Positions 38,405-48,012 of a DNA stretch of 64,000 nucleotides are shown one piece after another (positions within the stretch are counted from its first letter, which is position 1; each line of letters opens with the position of its first letter). The position numbers and the translations under genes are program-made. The notes beneath the pieces are model-generated. The model was not told the DNA's origin. It made no database searches and saw only the letters and a list, made by a program, of their open reading frames with translations. Location of the stretch: the NCBI RefSeq assembly GCF_014696225.1, contig NZ_JACJPV010000018.1, positions 1 through 64,000 on the forward strand, given 5' to 3'. This DNA comes from Anabaena sp. FACHB-1237. Lineage in GTDB: Bacteria; Cyanobacteriota; Cyanobacteriia; Cyanobacteriales; Nostocaceae.

Positions 38405-38477
38405 TGCGCCCTGCTGGAATCGAACCAGCCTGAAGACGAATTATGAGTTCGTTGCCTCCCCAATCGGCCAAAGGCGC
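38405..38477 (-). tRNA. tRNA-Met (CAT anticodon)
   Basis: The 73-nt minus-strand sequence folds as a cloverleaf. The acceptor GCGCCTT pairs with AGGGCGC with one G-U pair, the anticodon stem ACGAA/TTCGT encloses the loop CTCATAA (anticodon CAT), and the T arm is GCTGG-TTCGATT-CCAGC. The paired 1-72 position and the absence of a GGG/CCC anticodon stem argue against initiator tRNA. A lysidine-modified tRNA-Ile with the same anticodon cannot be fully excluded. CCA is not encoded. Confidence 0.9.
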
Positions 38478-38607
38478 TGATCAGAACACCATGATTTTTA
38501 GTTAAATCAGGTTTTTTAGATAATCCTATGACACTATAACATAAACAAAGCAAAATTTCAATAACTAAAAATACATTTTCTGATATTTTTTGAGTAACCT
38601 ACTGTTA

Positions 38608-38707
38608 AGCTGTTGTACTTTTAATTTGGATATTAGATGGAAGCAAGATGCTTGCACTACAGTAATTTTAGGTTTTTTATTTATACAGTCAGTGCTGCAC
38701 ATCAGCT
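38608..38707. mobile_element. 100-bp TA-type MITE, complete copy
   Basis: Exactly 100 bp from AGCTGTTGTAC to GCACATCAGCT, with TA at 38606-38607 and 38708-38709. It is a diverged member: the centre reads GGAAGCAAGATGCTTGCACTAC and TTTAATTTGGATATTAGATG, which links this family to the 41-bp tandem units at 33890 and 63093. Confidence 0.85.
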
Positions 38708-38755
38708 TACTGTTACACTTTTGCCTTTTTATTGATTTTTGTATTGGCGCGATAT

Positions 38756-38788
38756 AAAATTTAGGACACCCATATAAGAGTGTCCTAA
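38756..38788 (-). terminator. Putative terminator of the EF-G-like gene
   Basis: TTAGGACAC (38761-38769) pairs perfectly with GTGTCCTAA (38780-38788). On the minus strand it is followed by ATTTTATAT. It lies just past the EF-G-like stop codon. Confidence 0.7.
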
Positions 38789-38792
38789 TAAA

Positions 38793-40847
38793 CTATTTAT
38801 TGTTACCGTTACTGTTACTACCACTAGTAACTAAAATTCTTTCAGCGAGTTTTTCCGGTACTTCTTGGAGATGATCTTCTTCCCAATGGAAAGAACCAAC
38901 ACCCAAAGTGAGCGATCGCAATTCTACAATAAAATCCTGCATTTCGGCCTGGGGTAAATATGCACTCACATTATCCCAACCGGGCCAGTCTTCCCTACCT
39001 TCATAACCTAAAATTTGCCCTCTTTTACCCGTTACAAGCTGTAACACCTTAGAAGTGAACTCACTAGGAGTATTCACATCTACCTTTAAAATTGGTTCTA
39101 AGAGAGTAGGTTGTGCTTGATTCACACCAGACTGCATAGCTAAACGAGCAGCTTGCTTAAAAGCCTGTTCTGAACTATCCACAGTGTGATAAGAACCATT
39201 AGTTAAAGTTACAGCCACATCCACCATCGGGAAACCTAAAGGACCATGTAACAAAAACTCCCGTACTCCCATTTCCACGCCGGGAATATACTGTTTAGGA
39301 ACCACACCACCGACAATTTTCTCATTAAAATTGAAACCTTGGCCTCTAGGTAAAGGTTGAATATCTAAATAAACATCACCAAATTGGCCATGGCCACCAC
39401 TTTGATGCTTATAACGTCCATGTACAGAATTTACAGACTTACGGATAGTTTCCTTATAGGGAACTTGAGGTAAATGGGTAGAAATTGGTAAATTATACTT
39501 GCGACGTAACCTATCTAAAGCCACCTGTAAATGTATTTCCCCTTGTCCCCACAATATCACCTCATGGGTATCCCCATCTTGCTCCCAATTTAACGCCGGA
39601 TCCTCCTCTAACAACTTCAAAATTGCTGTACTTAATTTTACCTCATCATTGCGTTTTTCTGGTTTAATAGCTAACGCAAAAACTGTTTCTAATTGTTGTG
39701 CTTTTGGTAATTGTTGAACTGATGAACTAGACGAATTATTAGCAGAAATTGTATCTCCCGTTTTTACTCCTTCTAACCTACTAATAGCCACAATTTCTCC
39801 AGGTACAGCTTGATTAATTTGCTGTTGTTGTTGCCCCATTAAGCGATAAATTCCTCCAGCACGTACACCATTTAAAACAACACCTTCCGTTAATATTCCT
39901 TGCCATACTCTTACTAAAGAAAGTTTACCTCCTTGGGGAGTATAGAAAGTCTTAATAACCTGCGCCACAGGAGTATCATTAATTTCTTGTAAACGGCGTT
40001 TCATAGTAGTTTCAGGTTCAGGTGATTCCTTGAATAATGCTTCTAATAAAGGTCTAACACCAAAATCCTGTTCAGCAATACCAAAGAAAACAGGTACTAC
40101 TAAATCTGCACCTAATTCAAATTTTAAATCCTGGATAATTTCTTCTTGAGGTGGTTCAATATCTTCTAAAAGTTCTTCTAGCAAATGATCATCAAAATTG
40201 GCCAAAGTTTCTAACATTTCTGCCCTAATTCCATGTTCTTCCGCTTTTAATTCTTCAGGAAATGGGATAAGATCCGCAGGTGCGCCGGCATGATATTGGT
40301 ACGCCTTTTCGCTTACCATGTCAATAAATCCCGTTAATTTTTCCCCTTGCATAATGGGATATTGATGCAAAACTAACGGACGACTAGAAACTGCTTTTAG
40401 GGCTTTTAATATTTCTAAAACATGAATATTTGCCCGATCCATTTTATTCACAAAAACAATATGGGGAACTTCCCAATCATCCAGAAATTTTAATAATGGT
40501 GCTAATGTTAAAACTCTATCTTTAACAGGTTCACAAACCACAATGGCCGCATCTACTCCCATTAAACCATTGTATGTTTCTTGGGCAAATTCTACCGAAC
40601 CAGGACAATCTAAAAACGTGAAGCGAGTATTTTCATATTCAGTATTTGCTGCGGATATTTCCACACTCATTTTTCTATCACGTGCTTCATTAGCACTATC
40701 TCCTACAGTATTCCCGTCTTTAATATTTCCTTTGCGAGAAATTGCCCCAGTCACAAATAACAAACTTTCTAATAATGTGGTTTTTCCACTTAAATAAGGT
40801 CCAACAATAGCCACATTCCGTGAACCGGATTTTACTTTTTCACTCAT
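38793..40847 (-). CDS. Elongation factor G-like GTPase
   Basis: A 684-residue translational GTPase with all five EF-G domains but not the canonical translocase. G1 reads GPYLSGKTT, G3 DCPGSVEF and G4 NKMD. The usual catalytic histidine after DxPG (DTPGH) is serine here. Domain IV is recognisable from GHGQFGDVYLDI-like sequence and the GVxMGVREFL segment. It resembles the EF-G-2 group known from Thermus and many cyanobacteria, whose role is unclear. The start is MSEKVKSGSRNVAI; a terminator follows. It is a single gene. Confidence 0.88.
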   Translation of the reverse strand: MSEKVKSGSRNVAIVGPYLSGKTTLLESLLFVTGAISRKGNIKDGNTVGDSANEARDRKMSVEISAANTEYENTRFTFLDCPGSVEFAQETYNGLMGVDAAIVVCEPVKDRVLTLAPLLKFLDDWEVPHIVFVNKMDRANIHVLEILKALKAVSSRPLVLHQYPIMQGEKLTGFIDMVSEKAYQYHAGAPADLIPFPEELKAEEHGIRAEMLETLANFDDHLLEELLEDIEPPQEEIIQDLKFELGADLVVPVFFGIAEQDFGVRPLLEALFKESPEPETTMKRRLQEINDTPVAQVIKTFYTPQGGKLSLVRVWQGILTEGVVLNGVRAGGIYRLMGQQQQQINQAVPGEIVAISRLEGVKTGDTISANNSSSSSVQQLPKAQQLETVFALAIKPEKRNDEVKLSTAILKLLEEDPALNWEQDGDTHEVILWGQGEIHLQVALDRLRRKYNLPISTHLPQVPYKETIRKSVNSVHGRYKHQSGGHGQFGDVYLDIQPLPRGQGFNFNEKIVGGVVPKQYIPGVEMGVREFLLHGPLGFPMVDVAVTLTNGSYHTVDSSEQAFKQAARLAMQSGVNQAQPTLLEPILKVDVNTPSEFTSKVLQLVTGKRGQILGYEGREDWPGWDNVSAYLPQAEMQDFIVELRSLTLGVGSFHWEEDHLQEVPEKLAERILVTSGSNSNGNNK

Positions 40848-41055
40848 AACCCCTCCTTTACGGTGTTTTTCAACCGCACTTTAGTTATTTGCAGGAGTAA
40901 TTCATTTTTACTACAGGAGAATCATTCCTGCTTTCAATTTTTTATTATCCTCCTTTTAATTCAAATTTCAAGTGATTGTATTTTATCGTAAGATATAAGT
41001 TAAGAAATATTAAGTATTCCTAACTTTAATGGCCAATATCTAATTTTTGTAAAAT

Positions 41056-41160
41056 TACAGCAGTTTCCGTTATTATGTTGTTCCTTTAACTTGAATAATT
41101 AATACAAGCAAGATGCTTGTGCTACTGTAACTTCAGGTTTTTTAATTATACAGTGAGTGT
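41056..41160. mobile_element. Fused MITE remnants
   Basis: 41056-41077 is the left end of the TACAGCA family (TACAGCAGTTTCCGTTATT...). It joins directly, at 41078, a 100-bp TA-type element lacking its first six bases and breaking off at GTGAGTG (about 41158). The next complete element begins a few bases later. Confidence 0.8.
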
Positions 41161-41166
41161 CAGATA

Positions 41167-41266
41167 AGCTGTTGTTCCTTTAACTTGAATAATTAATACA
41201 AGCAAGATGCTTGTGCTACTGTAACTTCAGGTTTTTTAATTATACAGTGAGTGCTGTACATTAGCT
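41167..41266. mobile_element. 100-bp TA-type MITE, complete copy
   Basis: Exactly 100 bp from AGCTGTTGTTCC to ACATTAGCT, flanked by TA at 41165-41166 and 41267-41268. It is nearly identical over its core to the truncated copy just upstream and, inverted, to 35786-35885. Confidence 0.87.
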
Positions 41267-41281
41267 TATCAACAATTTAAA

Positions 41282-41839
41282 CTATGGTGTAACTACTGAT
41301 TTAGCAATTTTAATTAAGGTATTGCGATCGCCCGCCTTAATACCTACACTATACTGAACACCTTTCTCTCTCCAGCTTAAAGTACCATCAGAACAATTAG
41401 CACCACAACGAGATTCAATAAAGTAACTAGTAATTCCTTTGCGTAATAATATTGACTTACCGGTTAATTTGGGTGTTTTTGCAGTCACAGCTTCAGCCGT
41501 AATCATACCTAAACGACAAGCACTACCACCACTACAGTCAGGACTAAAACCTAGTAATATCTCATACTTATCTTTAGAAACAGTTTCCAGAATAGCATAA
41601 ATAGGATTAGGTCTATCACTTTCAGGTATATAAGTAGGTAAAAATATTTTAATTTTAGTAGTTTGTTTTAACTTAGGTAAAATGGATTTAAACACTGGAT
41701 GAGGTTGAGAATTAGCTTTTTGTTGGGCAATTTTTTGGGAATTATTAACAACTTGGTTTTTCTCCGCAGCAATAGTTAAATTTTGCTGAAAAATCAACGA
41801 AAAAAGCACCATCAAAGTCCATAAAGTATATTTTTGCAT
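41282..41839 (-). CDS. Secreted cysteine-containing protein of unknown function
   Basis: About 185 residues from the ATG at 41839 (MQKYTLWTLMVLFSLIF); the frame stays open to 41893, but the shorter start gives a classic signal peptide ending near TIAA. The mature part has four cysteines in CSGGSACR and CGANC, probably two disulfides, and ends in a conserved-looking SVGIKAGDRNTLIKIAKSV. I recognise no named domain. Export to the periplasm is inferred. Repeats lie on both sides; no operon partner. Confidence 0.72.
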   Translation of the reverse strand: MQKYTLWTLMVLFSLIFQQNLTIAAEKNQVVNNSQKIAQQKANSQPHPVFKSILPKLKQTTKIKIFLPTYIPESDRPNPIYAILETVSKDKYEILLGFSPDCSGGSACRLGMITAEAVTAKTPKLTGKSILLRKGITSYFIESRCGANCSDGTLSWREKGVQYSVGIKAGDRNTLIKIAKSVVTP

Positions 41840-41913
41840 CATGATTAAAAATCCATAAAAGAGCAGCAAGTAAAGATACTTAGAGAGAAACAATCAACTT
41901 TTTGCATTTATTA

Positions 41914-41962
41914 AGCTAATGTGCAGCACTCACTGTATAATTAAAAAACCTGAAGTTACAGT
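41914..41962. mobile_element. Truncated 100-bp TA-type MITE
   Basis: The left end AGCTAATGTGCAGCACTCAC, preceded by TA at 41912-41913, continues to GAAGTTACAGT and then stops matching. It lies in the upstream region of the secreted protein gene. Confidence 0.8.
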
Positions 41963-42073
41963 CCGCGAATTTTAGTAACTTTTACTCCTTGCGATCGCTT
42001 TTTTGGTATAACTAGCAACTTTAGTTAATTTACCCAAGTCTTTGTTGTTGTTTTTTGTTCTTGTTGTTCAGTG

Positions 42074-43246
42074 CTAACTAGCTGATAACCTTTTTACCTC
42101 AACTCCTCCTAAAAGTTCATGAGCTTGAGCTAACATTGCTGGTATTTTATCAGCATGGGGACTATGAATCAAACATTGCGAAAAATTTAACTCTGTCACC
42201 TTATCAGCGCGATTACCAGGAAACCAATGATCACCATTACCTAGAAGATTATAGCGCATTTTACCATAATCCACCATATCATAAGCCAAAGCCAAATTCA
42301 ACAACCATAAAATAGTTTTCATATTGACATTTCCGGGGGTTTCCTCCCAACTAGGCAAATTTTCATCCCAAGTTTTACACCAATTTTCCCCTAAAATATC
42401 CACCGCAGTTTTTTGCCACTTAGCAATAATTGGAGGGAGAAATTCTTCAGCCCTATCTAATAATTGTAAAGTCTTTAAATGTTCATCAAAATCTGTAGGT
42501 TTAGCAGCGCCAATGCTTAAAGTATGTACTTGTGGATGACTTAAACAAAACAAATTATTAAACACTATTGGACTTAAAGGTTGACAAATATCAATCAACT
42601 TTTGAGAAGGTTGATATAATAAACCACCTTTATTAGATGGACTGATAATAAATACCCCCATATCTAATTTATTAGCTGCTTCAATAGCATTCCAATTATA
42701 CTGATTAATATAGTACCAATGTAAATTTACATAATCGAATAAATTACTATTAACTGCTGTCAAAATAACATCTAATGGTGCATGGGTAGAAAAACCGATA
42801 TAGCGGACTCTTCCTTCATCTTGTAATTGTTTAGCAACCTGCCAACATTTTTCACTGTAATTCCATATTTCTTGATTATTAATACCATGTAAACTTAAAA
42901 GATCAACATAGTCTAACTTGAGATAAGCCATAGACTTTTCAAAAGTTTTCCGAAAATCTTGAGGATCGGGAAATGGTGTAACTTTTGTTTGGACAATTAA
43001 TTTTTCTCTTGCTAATGTTGGTAAAATTTGCCCTAACTGCATTTCTGAAGTTCCATAAAAACGGGCAGTTTCAATATGATTAATTCCCAACTCTATAGCA
43101 CGATAAATAGTATTTTCTAAATTTTCCTGTTGTGCAGGAGGAATATCTTTAAAATCAACATCTTGCCATTTGTATTGATATCTCATTCCTCCACAACTGA
43201 ATACTGGCATTTGTAATTCTGTACGGCCAAATCTTCTATATAACAT
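42074..43246 (-). CDS. Aldo/keto reductase
   Basis: A 390-residue oxidoreductase. The N-terminal 270 residues form the AKR barrel, with the catalytic set Asp/Tyr in ETARFYGTSE, Lys in IVQTKV and His in LLSLHG. The C-terminal 110 residues form a separate helical domain (for example YDMVDYGKMRYNLLGNGDHW) that in other family members holds ferredoxin-like cysteines; these are absent here. The substrate is unknown. It is monocistronic with repeats on both sides. Confidence 0.87.
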   Translation of the reverse strand: MLYRRFGRTELQMPVFSCGGMRYQYKWQDVDFKDIPPAQQENLENTIYRAIELGINHIETARFYGTSEMQLGQILPTLAREKLIVQTKVTPFPDPQDFRKTFEKSMAYLKLDYVDLLSLHGINNQEIWNYSEKCWQVAKQLQDEGRVRYIGFSTHAPLDVILTAVNSNLFDYVNLHWYYINQYNWNAIEAANKLDMGVFIISPSNKGGLLYQPSQKLIDICQPLSPIVFNNLFCLSHPQVHTLSIGAAKPTDFDEHLKTLQLLDRAEEFLPPIIAKWQKTAVDILGENWCKTWDENLPSWEETPGNVNMKTILWLLNLALAYDMVDYGKMRYNLLGNGDHWFPGNRADKVTELNFSQCLIHSPHADKIPAMLAQAHELLGGVEVKRLSAS

Positions 43247-43289
43247 AATAGTATTTTAGGTAATAATGTATTTTTAATGTATGTTATTT

Positions 43290-43435
43290 AGGACTTACGC
43301 AAGTGTCACACCAAAAATCTGATGTAGGGTGTGGTTTGGCAAACTCACCAACCAAGTCAGACAGCATAAGTTATGTAAATAAACAGATTCTTGATATCTG
43401 ACGCAGGCTACTAATGTGCCAGTTGTGTAAGTTCT
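43290..43435. mobile_element. AGGACTTACGC-family MITE
   Basis: 146 bp with terminal inverted repeats AGGACTTACGCAA and, more decayed, AGAACTTACACAA. TTATT occurs on each side, one base from each end (43284-43288 and 43437-43441), the same arrangement as at 27517-27642. Confidence 0.8.
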
Positions 43436-43496
43436 GTTATTGGTTGTGTCTTGAACACAAAATAAACACGAATATTATATCACACTTATGGTAAAT

Positions 43497-43533
43497 TCAG
43501 ATTCACGACTTTTTGAACAAGTCGGGAATCTGA
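43497..43533 (-). terminator. Hairpin downstream of rpiA
   Basis: TCAGATTCACGACTT pairs with AAGTCGGGAATCTGA with one mismatch around a seven-base loop. It lies about 60 bp beyond the rpiA stop on the minus strand. No strong T run follows, so terminator function is only probable. Confidence 0.5.
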
Positions 43534-43542
43534 TTCTTAACA

Positions 43543-43563
43543 GGGTTTAGCAATGCTAAACCC
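43543..43563. repeat. Palindrome GGGTTTAGCA-type, copy 3
   Basis: GGGTTTAGCAATGCTAAACCC, the same palindrome as at 34101 and 45294, followed by CTTACTGACTACTGACTACT-like sequence. Confidence 0.85.
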
Positions 43564-43594
43564 TTACTGACTACTGACTACTGAAAGCTGATAG

Positions 43595-44296
43595 CTACAT
43601 ACGACGTACTACTGGTTTACCATCAATCACTTCACCAATTAAAACCACATCAGCACAATTGACAAAGATGCCATTTTCCAACACTCCAGGAATATTATTG
43701 AGAATCTTTTCTAAATTTACAGGGTCAGGAATGCTATCAAATCGCACATCTAAAACCATATTACCCTGATCCGTAATTACTGGACCTGCCTTTTTCACGC
43801 CCATACGCAATTCTGGTTTACCTCCTAACTCCTTAATTGCATTAGTTACAGGAGTAAGTGCCATAGGAATCACTTCCACAGGTACAGCAAAAACAGCGCC
43901 CAGTCTATCTACTAGCTTACCACTATCAACCACAACAATAAACTGTGCAGCTAAGTAGTCTACCACCTTTTCCCGGGTATGGGCAGCACCACCACCTTTA
44001 ATCAGATTTTTATGAGGATCAACTTCATCAGCACCATCTATAGCAATATCAATATGGTCTACAGCATCCAAAGTAGTCAGAGGTACACCATATTTTTTAG
44101 CTAAAACTTCTGATTGAAAAGATGTGGGAATACCCACAATATCCTTGAGTTCACCAGATTGCAGTCTTTCACCTAAATATTGGATAGTGTAAGCTGTGGT
44201 TGAACCTGTACCCAATCCGACAATTGAACCAGATTGTACCATTGCGGCCGCTGCTTTGCCAACTTCTTGTTTCATCAATGTTACCGGATCGGACAT
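43595..44296 (-). CDS. rpiA: Ribose-5-phosphate isomerase A
   Basis: A 233-residue enzyme interconverting ribose 5-phosphate and ribulose 5-phosphate in the Calvin and pentose phosphate pathways. Conserved blocks are GLGTGSTT (phosphate binding), [10 protein letters not shown] and [11 protein letters not shown] with the catalytic Asp, Glu and Lys. Length is typical. No operon partner; rpe lies about 17 kb away. Confidence 0.97.
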   Translation of the reverse strand: MSDPVTLMKQEVGKAAAAMVQSGSIVGLGTGSTTAYTIQYLGERLQSGELKDIVGIPTSFQSEVLAKKYGVPLTTLDAVDHIDIAIDGADEVDPHKNLIKGGGAAHTREKVVDYLAAQFIVVVDSGKLVDRLGAVFAVPVEVIPMALTPVTNAIKELGGKPELRMGVKKAGPVITDQGNMVLDVRFDSIPDPVNLEKILNNIPGVLENGIFVNCADVVLIGEVIDGKPVVRRM

Positions 44297-44613
44297 TTTT
44301 TTATTTCCTTAGTAATTATTAATCTCTATAGACATCGTAAATCATTAGTGAACAAAAAGATCCCTGATTTTTGCAGAAGTTGATGAACTCGATGAGATCA
44401 TTTTTATTAGATACTAACTCACAACCCAAATATTTATATTTATTTATATATTTACTTTTATATCTATTAATTAATATTTTCGATCTTTGATGGATATTAT
44501 TGATATTTTTAATGATTTATTTGCCTAATATATCTCAATAGTGATGCCGATCAAGTTTGATTGTGATAGAATGTGGAGGTGAGCAATTAAGCCAGCAGAT
44601 AATAATATTGAAT

Positions 44614-45267
44614 ATGAAAAAATTAATCATCAGTATAATTACATTATTTACTGTTGTTCTGCAAAATTATCCAGCAATGGCAGCAGAAGTAACACCTGTA
44701 AACCAATCAGATTACATTCAAGCAGTGATTGAAGCTAATTTAATGAATAACTTTCCTGATGGAAATTTTTATGAGGAAATGTTGATAACTCGTGGAGAAT
44801 TAGCGGAGATATTAGTTAAAACTTTCGCCTTAGATAAAAGGCAAATTAATAAAACCAAGAAAGATATATTTATAGCAGATGTACCTGTTAATTATTGGGC
44901 ATATCAAGATATTCAGACTGTCTTAAAAACTGGAGTGATGAAAGGTTATCGAGACAGTATGTTTTTTCCTAACCAAAGAATCACCAAAGCAGAAGGTTTA
45001 GCTATTTTTGCTCAGGCTTATGGAGTGTTTCAATTTCCTTCAAAAACAGTGTATGAGATTTTATCATCTTATCCTGATGCTAATAATATACCACAATGGG
45101 CAAGAAAAGGTATTGCTACTATCATTGCCGAAGATTTTATTAAAACAGATAGCCAAGGCAATATTAAACCCTTAGAACCGATGACAAGGGCTGATATAGC
45201 TTATGTTTTGAGCAGGTATTTACTCAGAAGGCAACAATATCCACAAATGCCTTTACTATCCTCTTAA
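44614..45267 (+). CDS. Secreted S-layer homology (SLH) domain protein
   Basis: A 217-residue protein with a signal peptide (MKKLIISIITLFTVVLQ... ending near AMAA) and three SLH-type repeats. These are visible as NLMNNFPDGNFYEEMLITRGELAEIL, then VPVNYWAYQDIQTVLKTGVMKGY with FFPNQRITKAEGLAIFAQ, and a third around PMTRADIAYVLSRY. SLH domains anchor proteins to cell wall polymers. ATG 44614 is preferred over the upstream 44557 start because it begins the signal peptide, although the best GGAGGTG sequence (44574-44580) is far upstream of it. Confidence 0.82.
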   Translation: MKKLIISIITLFTVVLQNYPAMAAEVTPVNQSDYIQAVIEANLMNNFPDGNFYEEMLITRGELAEILVKTFALDKRQINKTKKDIFIADVPVNYWAYQDIQTVLKTGVMKGYRDSMFFPNQRITKAEGLAIFAQAYGVFQFPSKTVYEILSSYPDANNIPQWARKGIATIIAEDFIKTDSQGNIKPLEPMTRADIAYVLSRYLLRRQQYPQMPLLSS

Positions 45268-45293
45268 TTGCCGAGTGGGGAGTGCGGAGTTTT

Positions 45294-45314
45294 GGGTTTA
45301 GCAGTGCTAAACCC
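45294..45314. repeat. Palindrome GGGTTTAGCA-type, copy 4
   Basis: GGGTTTAGCAGTGCTAAACCC in the gap between the SLH gene and dxs. Confidence 0.85.
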
Positions 45315-45426
45315 CTACTGACTAGGTGACTGTTGACTTCTGATAGCTAACTTGGGCAAATCAGTGTAAAAAAGTGTAAAAATTAGATAATGCCACAAAT
45401 AAAGTTAGAGAGGAATCCCTTATAAT

Positions 45427-47322
45427 ATGCACCTGAGTGATATTGCCCATCCCAACCAGTTGCACGGTTTATCAATTCGCCAATTACAGCAAATTGCTAG
45501 ACAAATTCGAGAAAAACACCTAGAAACCGTAGCCGCAACTGGCGGACATTTGGGACCAGGTTTAGGAGTTGTAGAATTAACTCTAGGACTTTATCAGACA
45601 TTGGACTTAGATCGGGACAAAGTAATTTGGGATGTAGGACATCAAGCATATCCCCACAAATTAATTACGGGACGTTACCACAACTTCCACACCCTTCGCC
45701 AAAAAGATGGAGTTGCTGGTTATCTTAAACGCTGTGAAAACAAATTTGACCATTTTGGTGCAGGACACGCATCTACCAGCATATCTGCCGCCCTGGGTAT
45801 GGCTTTAGCCCGTGATGCTAAAGGTGAAAAGTTTAAAACCGTTGCTGTTATTGGTGATGGTGCATTAACAGGAGGTATGGCTTTAGAAGCTATTAACCAT
45901 GCTGGACATTTGCCTAAAACTAACCTATTGGTAGTTCTCAACGATAATGAAATGTCTATTTCTCCTAATGTTGGAGCTATTCCCCGTTACCTTAACAAAA
46001 TGCGTCTCAGTCCACCTGTACAATTTATCTCTGATAATTTTGAAGAACAATTTAAACATATCCCCTTTGTTGGTGATGAACTGGAACGTATCAAAGAAGG
46101 CATGAAGCGTTTAGCCGTTTCTAAGGTTGGCGCTGTATTTGAAGAACTCGGTTTTACCTACATGGGTCCAGTGGATGGCCATAACTTAGAAGAACTTATT
46201 GCTACTTTCCAACAGGCACATCAAATTATTGGTCCAGTGCTGGTTCATGTCGCCACTGTTAAGGGTAAAGGCTATGAAATGGCAGAAAAAGACCAAGTAG
46301 GTTATCATGCCCAAACACCCTTTAATTTAGCCACTGGTAAAGCCATTCCTTCTAACAAACCTAAACCTCCATCTTATGCCAAAGTTTTTTCACACACTTT
46401 AGTGAAATTAGCGGAGCAGAACCCCAAAATTATAGGTATTACCGCCGCAATGGCCACTGGTACAGGTTTAGATAAACTTCAGTCTAAACTGCCGAATCAA
46501 TATATTGATGTGGGCATAGCTGAACAACACGCGGTTACATTGTCCGCAGGTTTAGCTTGTGAAGGTATGCGCCCTGTTGTAGCTATTTATTCTACTTTTC
46601 TACAACGTGGTTACGATCAAATAGTACATGATGTCTGTATTCAAAACTTACCTGTATTTTTCTGCTTGGATAGAGCAGGTATTGTTGGTGCTGATGGTCC
46701 AACTCATCAAGGAATGTATGATATTGCCTATTTACGCTGTATTCCCAACATGGTATTAATGGCACCCAAGGATGAAGCTGAATTACAGCAAATGGTAGTT
46801 ACAGGTATCGAATACACTGATGGACCTATAGCGATGCGTTTTCCTCGTGGTAATGGACATGGAGTACCTTTGATGGAAGAAGGCTGGGAAACTTTGGAAA
46901 TTGGTAAAGGGGAAATATTGCGTCAGGGCGATGATGTGTTAATTATCGGTTATGGTACGATGGTATATCCAGGAATGCAAGCCGCAGAAATTCTTAGTGA
47001 ACATGGTATTGAAGCTAGTGTAATTAATGCGAGATTTGTCAAGCCTTTAGATACTGAGTTGATATTACCTTTAGCCCAACAAATTGGCAAAGTTGTGACT
47101 TTAGAAGAAGGTTGTTTAATGGGAGGTTTTGGTTCTGCAGTGGCGGAAGCGTTGCTTGATGCTAATGTAGTTGTACCAGTGAAACGTCTTGGTGTACCGG
47201 ATGTTTTAGTAGATCATGCTACTCCAGATCAATCTTACGCTACATTAGGTTTAACTAGTGAACAAATAGCCGATAATATTTTACAAGCATTTTTTAAAAA
47301 AGAATTAGCTACTGTAAAATAG
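45427..47322 (+). CDS. dxs: 1-deoxy-D-xylulose-5-phosphate synthase
   Basis: A 631-residue thiamine diphosphate enzyme that makes DXP from pyruvate and glyceraldehyde 3-phosphate, the entry step of the MEP isoprenoid pathway feeding carotenoids and chlorophyll phytyl chains. The ThDP motif starts at [13 protein letters not shown] and ends LNDNEMSIS. The transketolase central domain has [11 protein letters not shown] with the catalytic Glu, and [11 protein letters not shown] follows. Length is normal. An AGAGAGGAAT ribosome binding region precedes the ATG. Confidence 0.98.
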   Translation: MHLSDIAHPNQLHGLSIRQLQQIARQIREKHLETVAATGGHLGPGLGVVELTLGLYQTLDLDRDKVIWDVGHQAYPHKLITGRYHNFHTLRQKDGVAGYLKRCENKFDHFGAGHASTSISAALGMALARDAKGEKFKTVAVIGDGALTGGMALEAINHAGHLPKTNLLVVLNDNEMSISPNVGAIPRYLNKMRLSPPVQFISDNFEEQFKHIPFVGDELERIKEGMKRLAVSKVGAVFEELGFTYMGPVDGHNLEELIATFQQAHQIIGPVLVHVATVKGKGYEMAEKDQVGYHAQTPFNLATGKAIPSNKPKPPSYAKVFSHTLVKLAEQNPKIIGITAAMATGTGLDKLQSKLPNQYIDVGIAEQHAVTLSAGLACEGMRPVVAIYSTFLQRGYDQIVHDVCIQNLPVFFCLDRAGIVGADGPTHQGMYDIAYLRCIPNMVLMAPKDEAELQQMVVTGIEYTDGPIAMRFPRGNGHGVPLMEEGWETLEIGKGEILRQGDDVLIIGYGTMVYPGMQAAEILSEHGIEASVINARFVKPLDTELILPLAQQIGKVVTLEEGCLMGGFGSAVAEALLDANVVVPVKRLGVPDVLVDHATPDQSYATLGLTSEQIADNILQAFFKKELATVK

Positions 47323-47424
47323 ATACGTAGGGTGCGTTAGCTGTCTTCGTAACGCACCAATAATTTACATAAAATACGTAAAGTGCGTTAGCTGTCTTCG
47401 TAACGCACCCATAGTTTACATAAA
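47323..47424. repeat. Tandem 51-bp palindromic repeat after dxs
   Basis: Two 51-bp units in tandem, each with GTGCGTTA...TAACGCAC arms around GCTGTCTTCG. A related single unit lies at 61342-61380. As hairpins directly after the dxs stop codon they may end or protect its transcript. Confidence 0.8.
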
Positions 47425-47642
47425 ATATGAGCTATTTCCTAGTTAACAATCTTATATACAAAACTAAACACACATAGACAAACCTTCACAAGATATTTAG
47501 GAGTAAACAAGAGTAAATTTGCTACAAAATTAGTCATATCTATAAAAACTGCCTAATATTAGCAATATTTACCTTAAAATAATTGCAAAAACTGTTTTAT
47601 CCGTGCATCGTTTTCTAATAAAATTACACAAGGAAACAATGA

Positions 47643-48012
47643 GTGTATTCCCCCTTTAACAATGCTTTTATCCTTAAAAACAAAACCCAAGAAATATTAA
47701 TGGCTAAACACGCTGCTATAACCACGTTTACCTATAATTGGGGTTTAGCAACTTGGCAATATTTGTATAAAAATAGATTAAAGCAAAACAAATATCTACT
47801 TAAAAAGTTCTTTAATAATCATGTAAAACCTGAATTAATATGGATTAAAGAAAAAGATATTTGTCAGAAAATCACTCAATATACTTTTGAGTATTTAAGT
47901 GAAGCATTTTAAAGATTCTTTAAAGGACTATCTGAATATCCCAAATTTAAAAAGAAGGAACTACCTCATATTACTGGCAACAATATTAATATTTCTAGGA
48001 CAGTTGTATAAC
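47643..48012 (+). pseudogene. Broken TnpB (IS200/IS605 or IS607 type), N-terminal part
   Basis: The frame reads TTFTYNWGLATWQYLYK, matching the N-terminal region of TnpB/OrfB (FxYNWAL). It continues to EYLSEAF, an in-frame TAA (47910-47912), then RFFKGLSEYPKFKKKELPHITG in the same frame, the conserved YPKFKKK block. The sequence then ends without the catalytic RuvC domain or zinc ribbon. It is a decayed, truncated transposon-associated nuclease gene. Confidence 0.82.

Noticed and set aside
41282-41893. Longer start of the secreted protein at 41893
   Set aside because: The extra residues would put a second hydrophobic stretch before the signal peptide; the ATG at 41839 gives a standard signal sequence.
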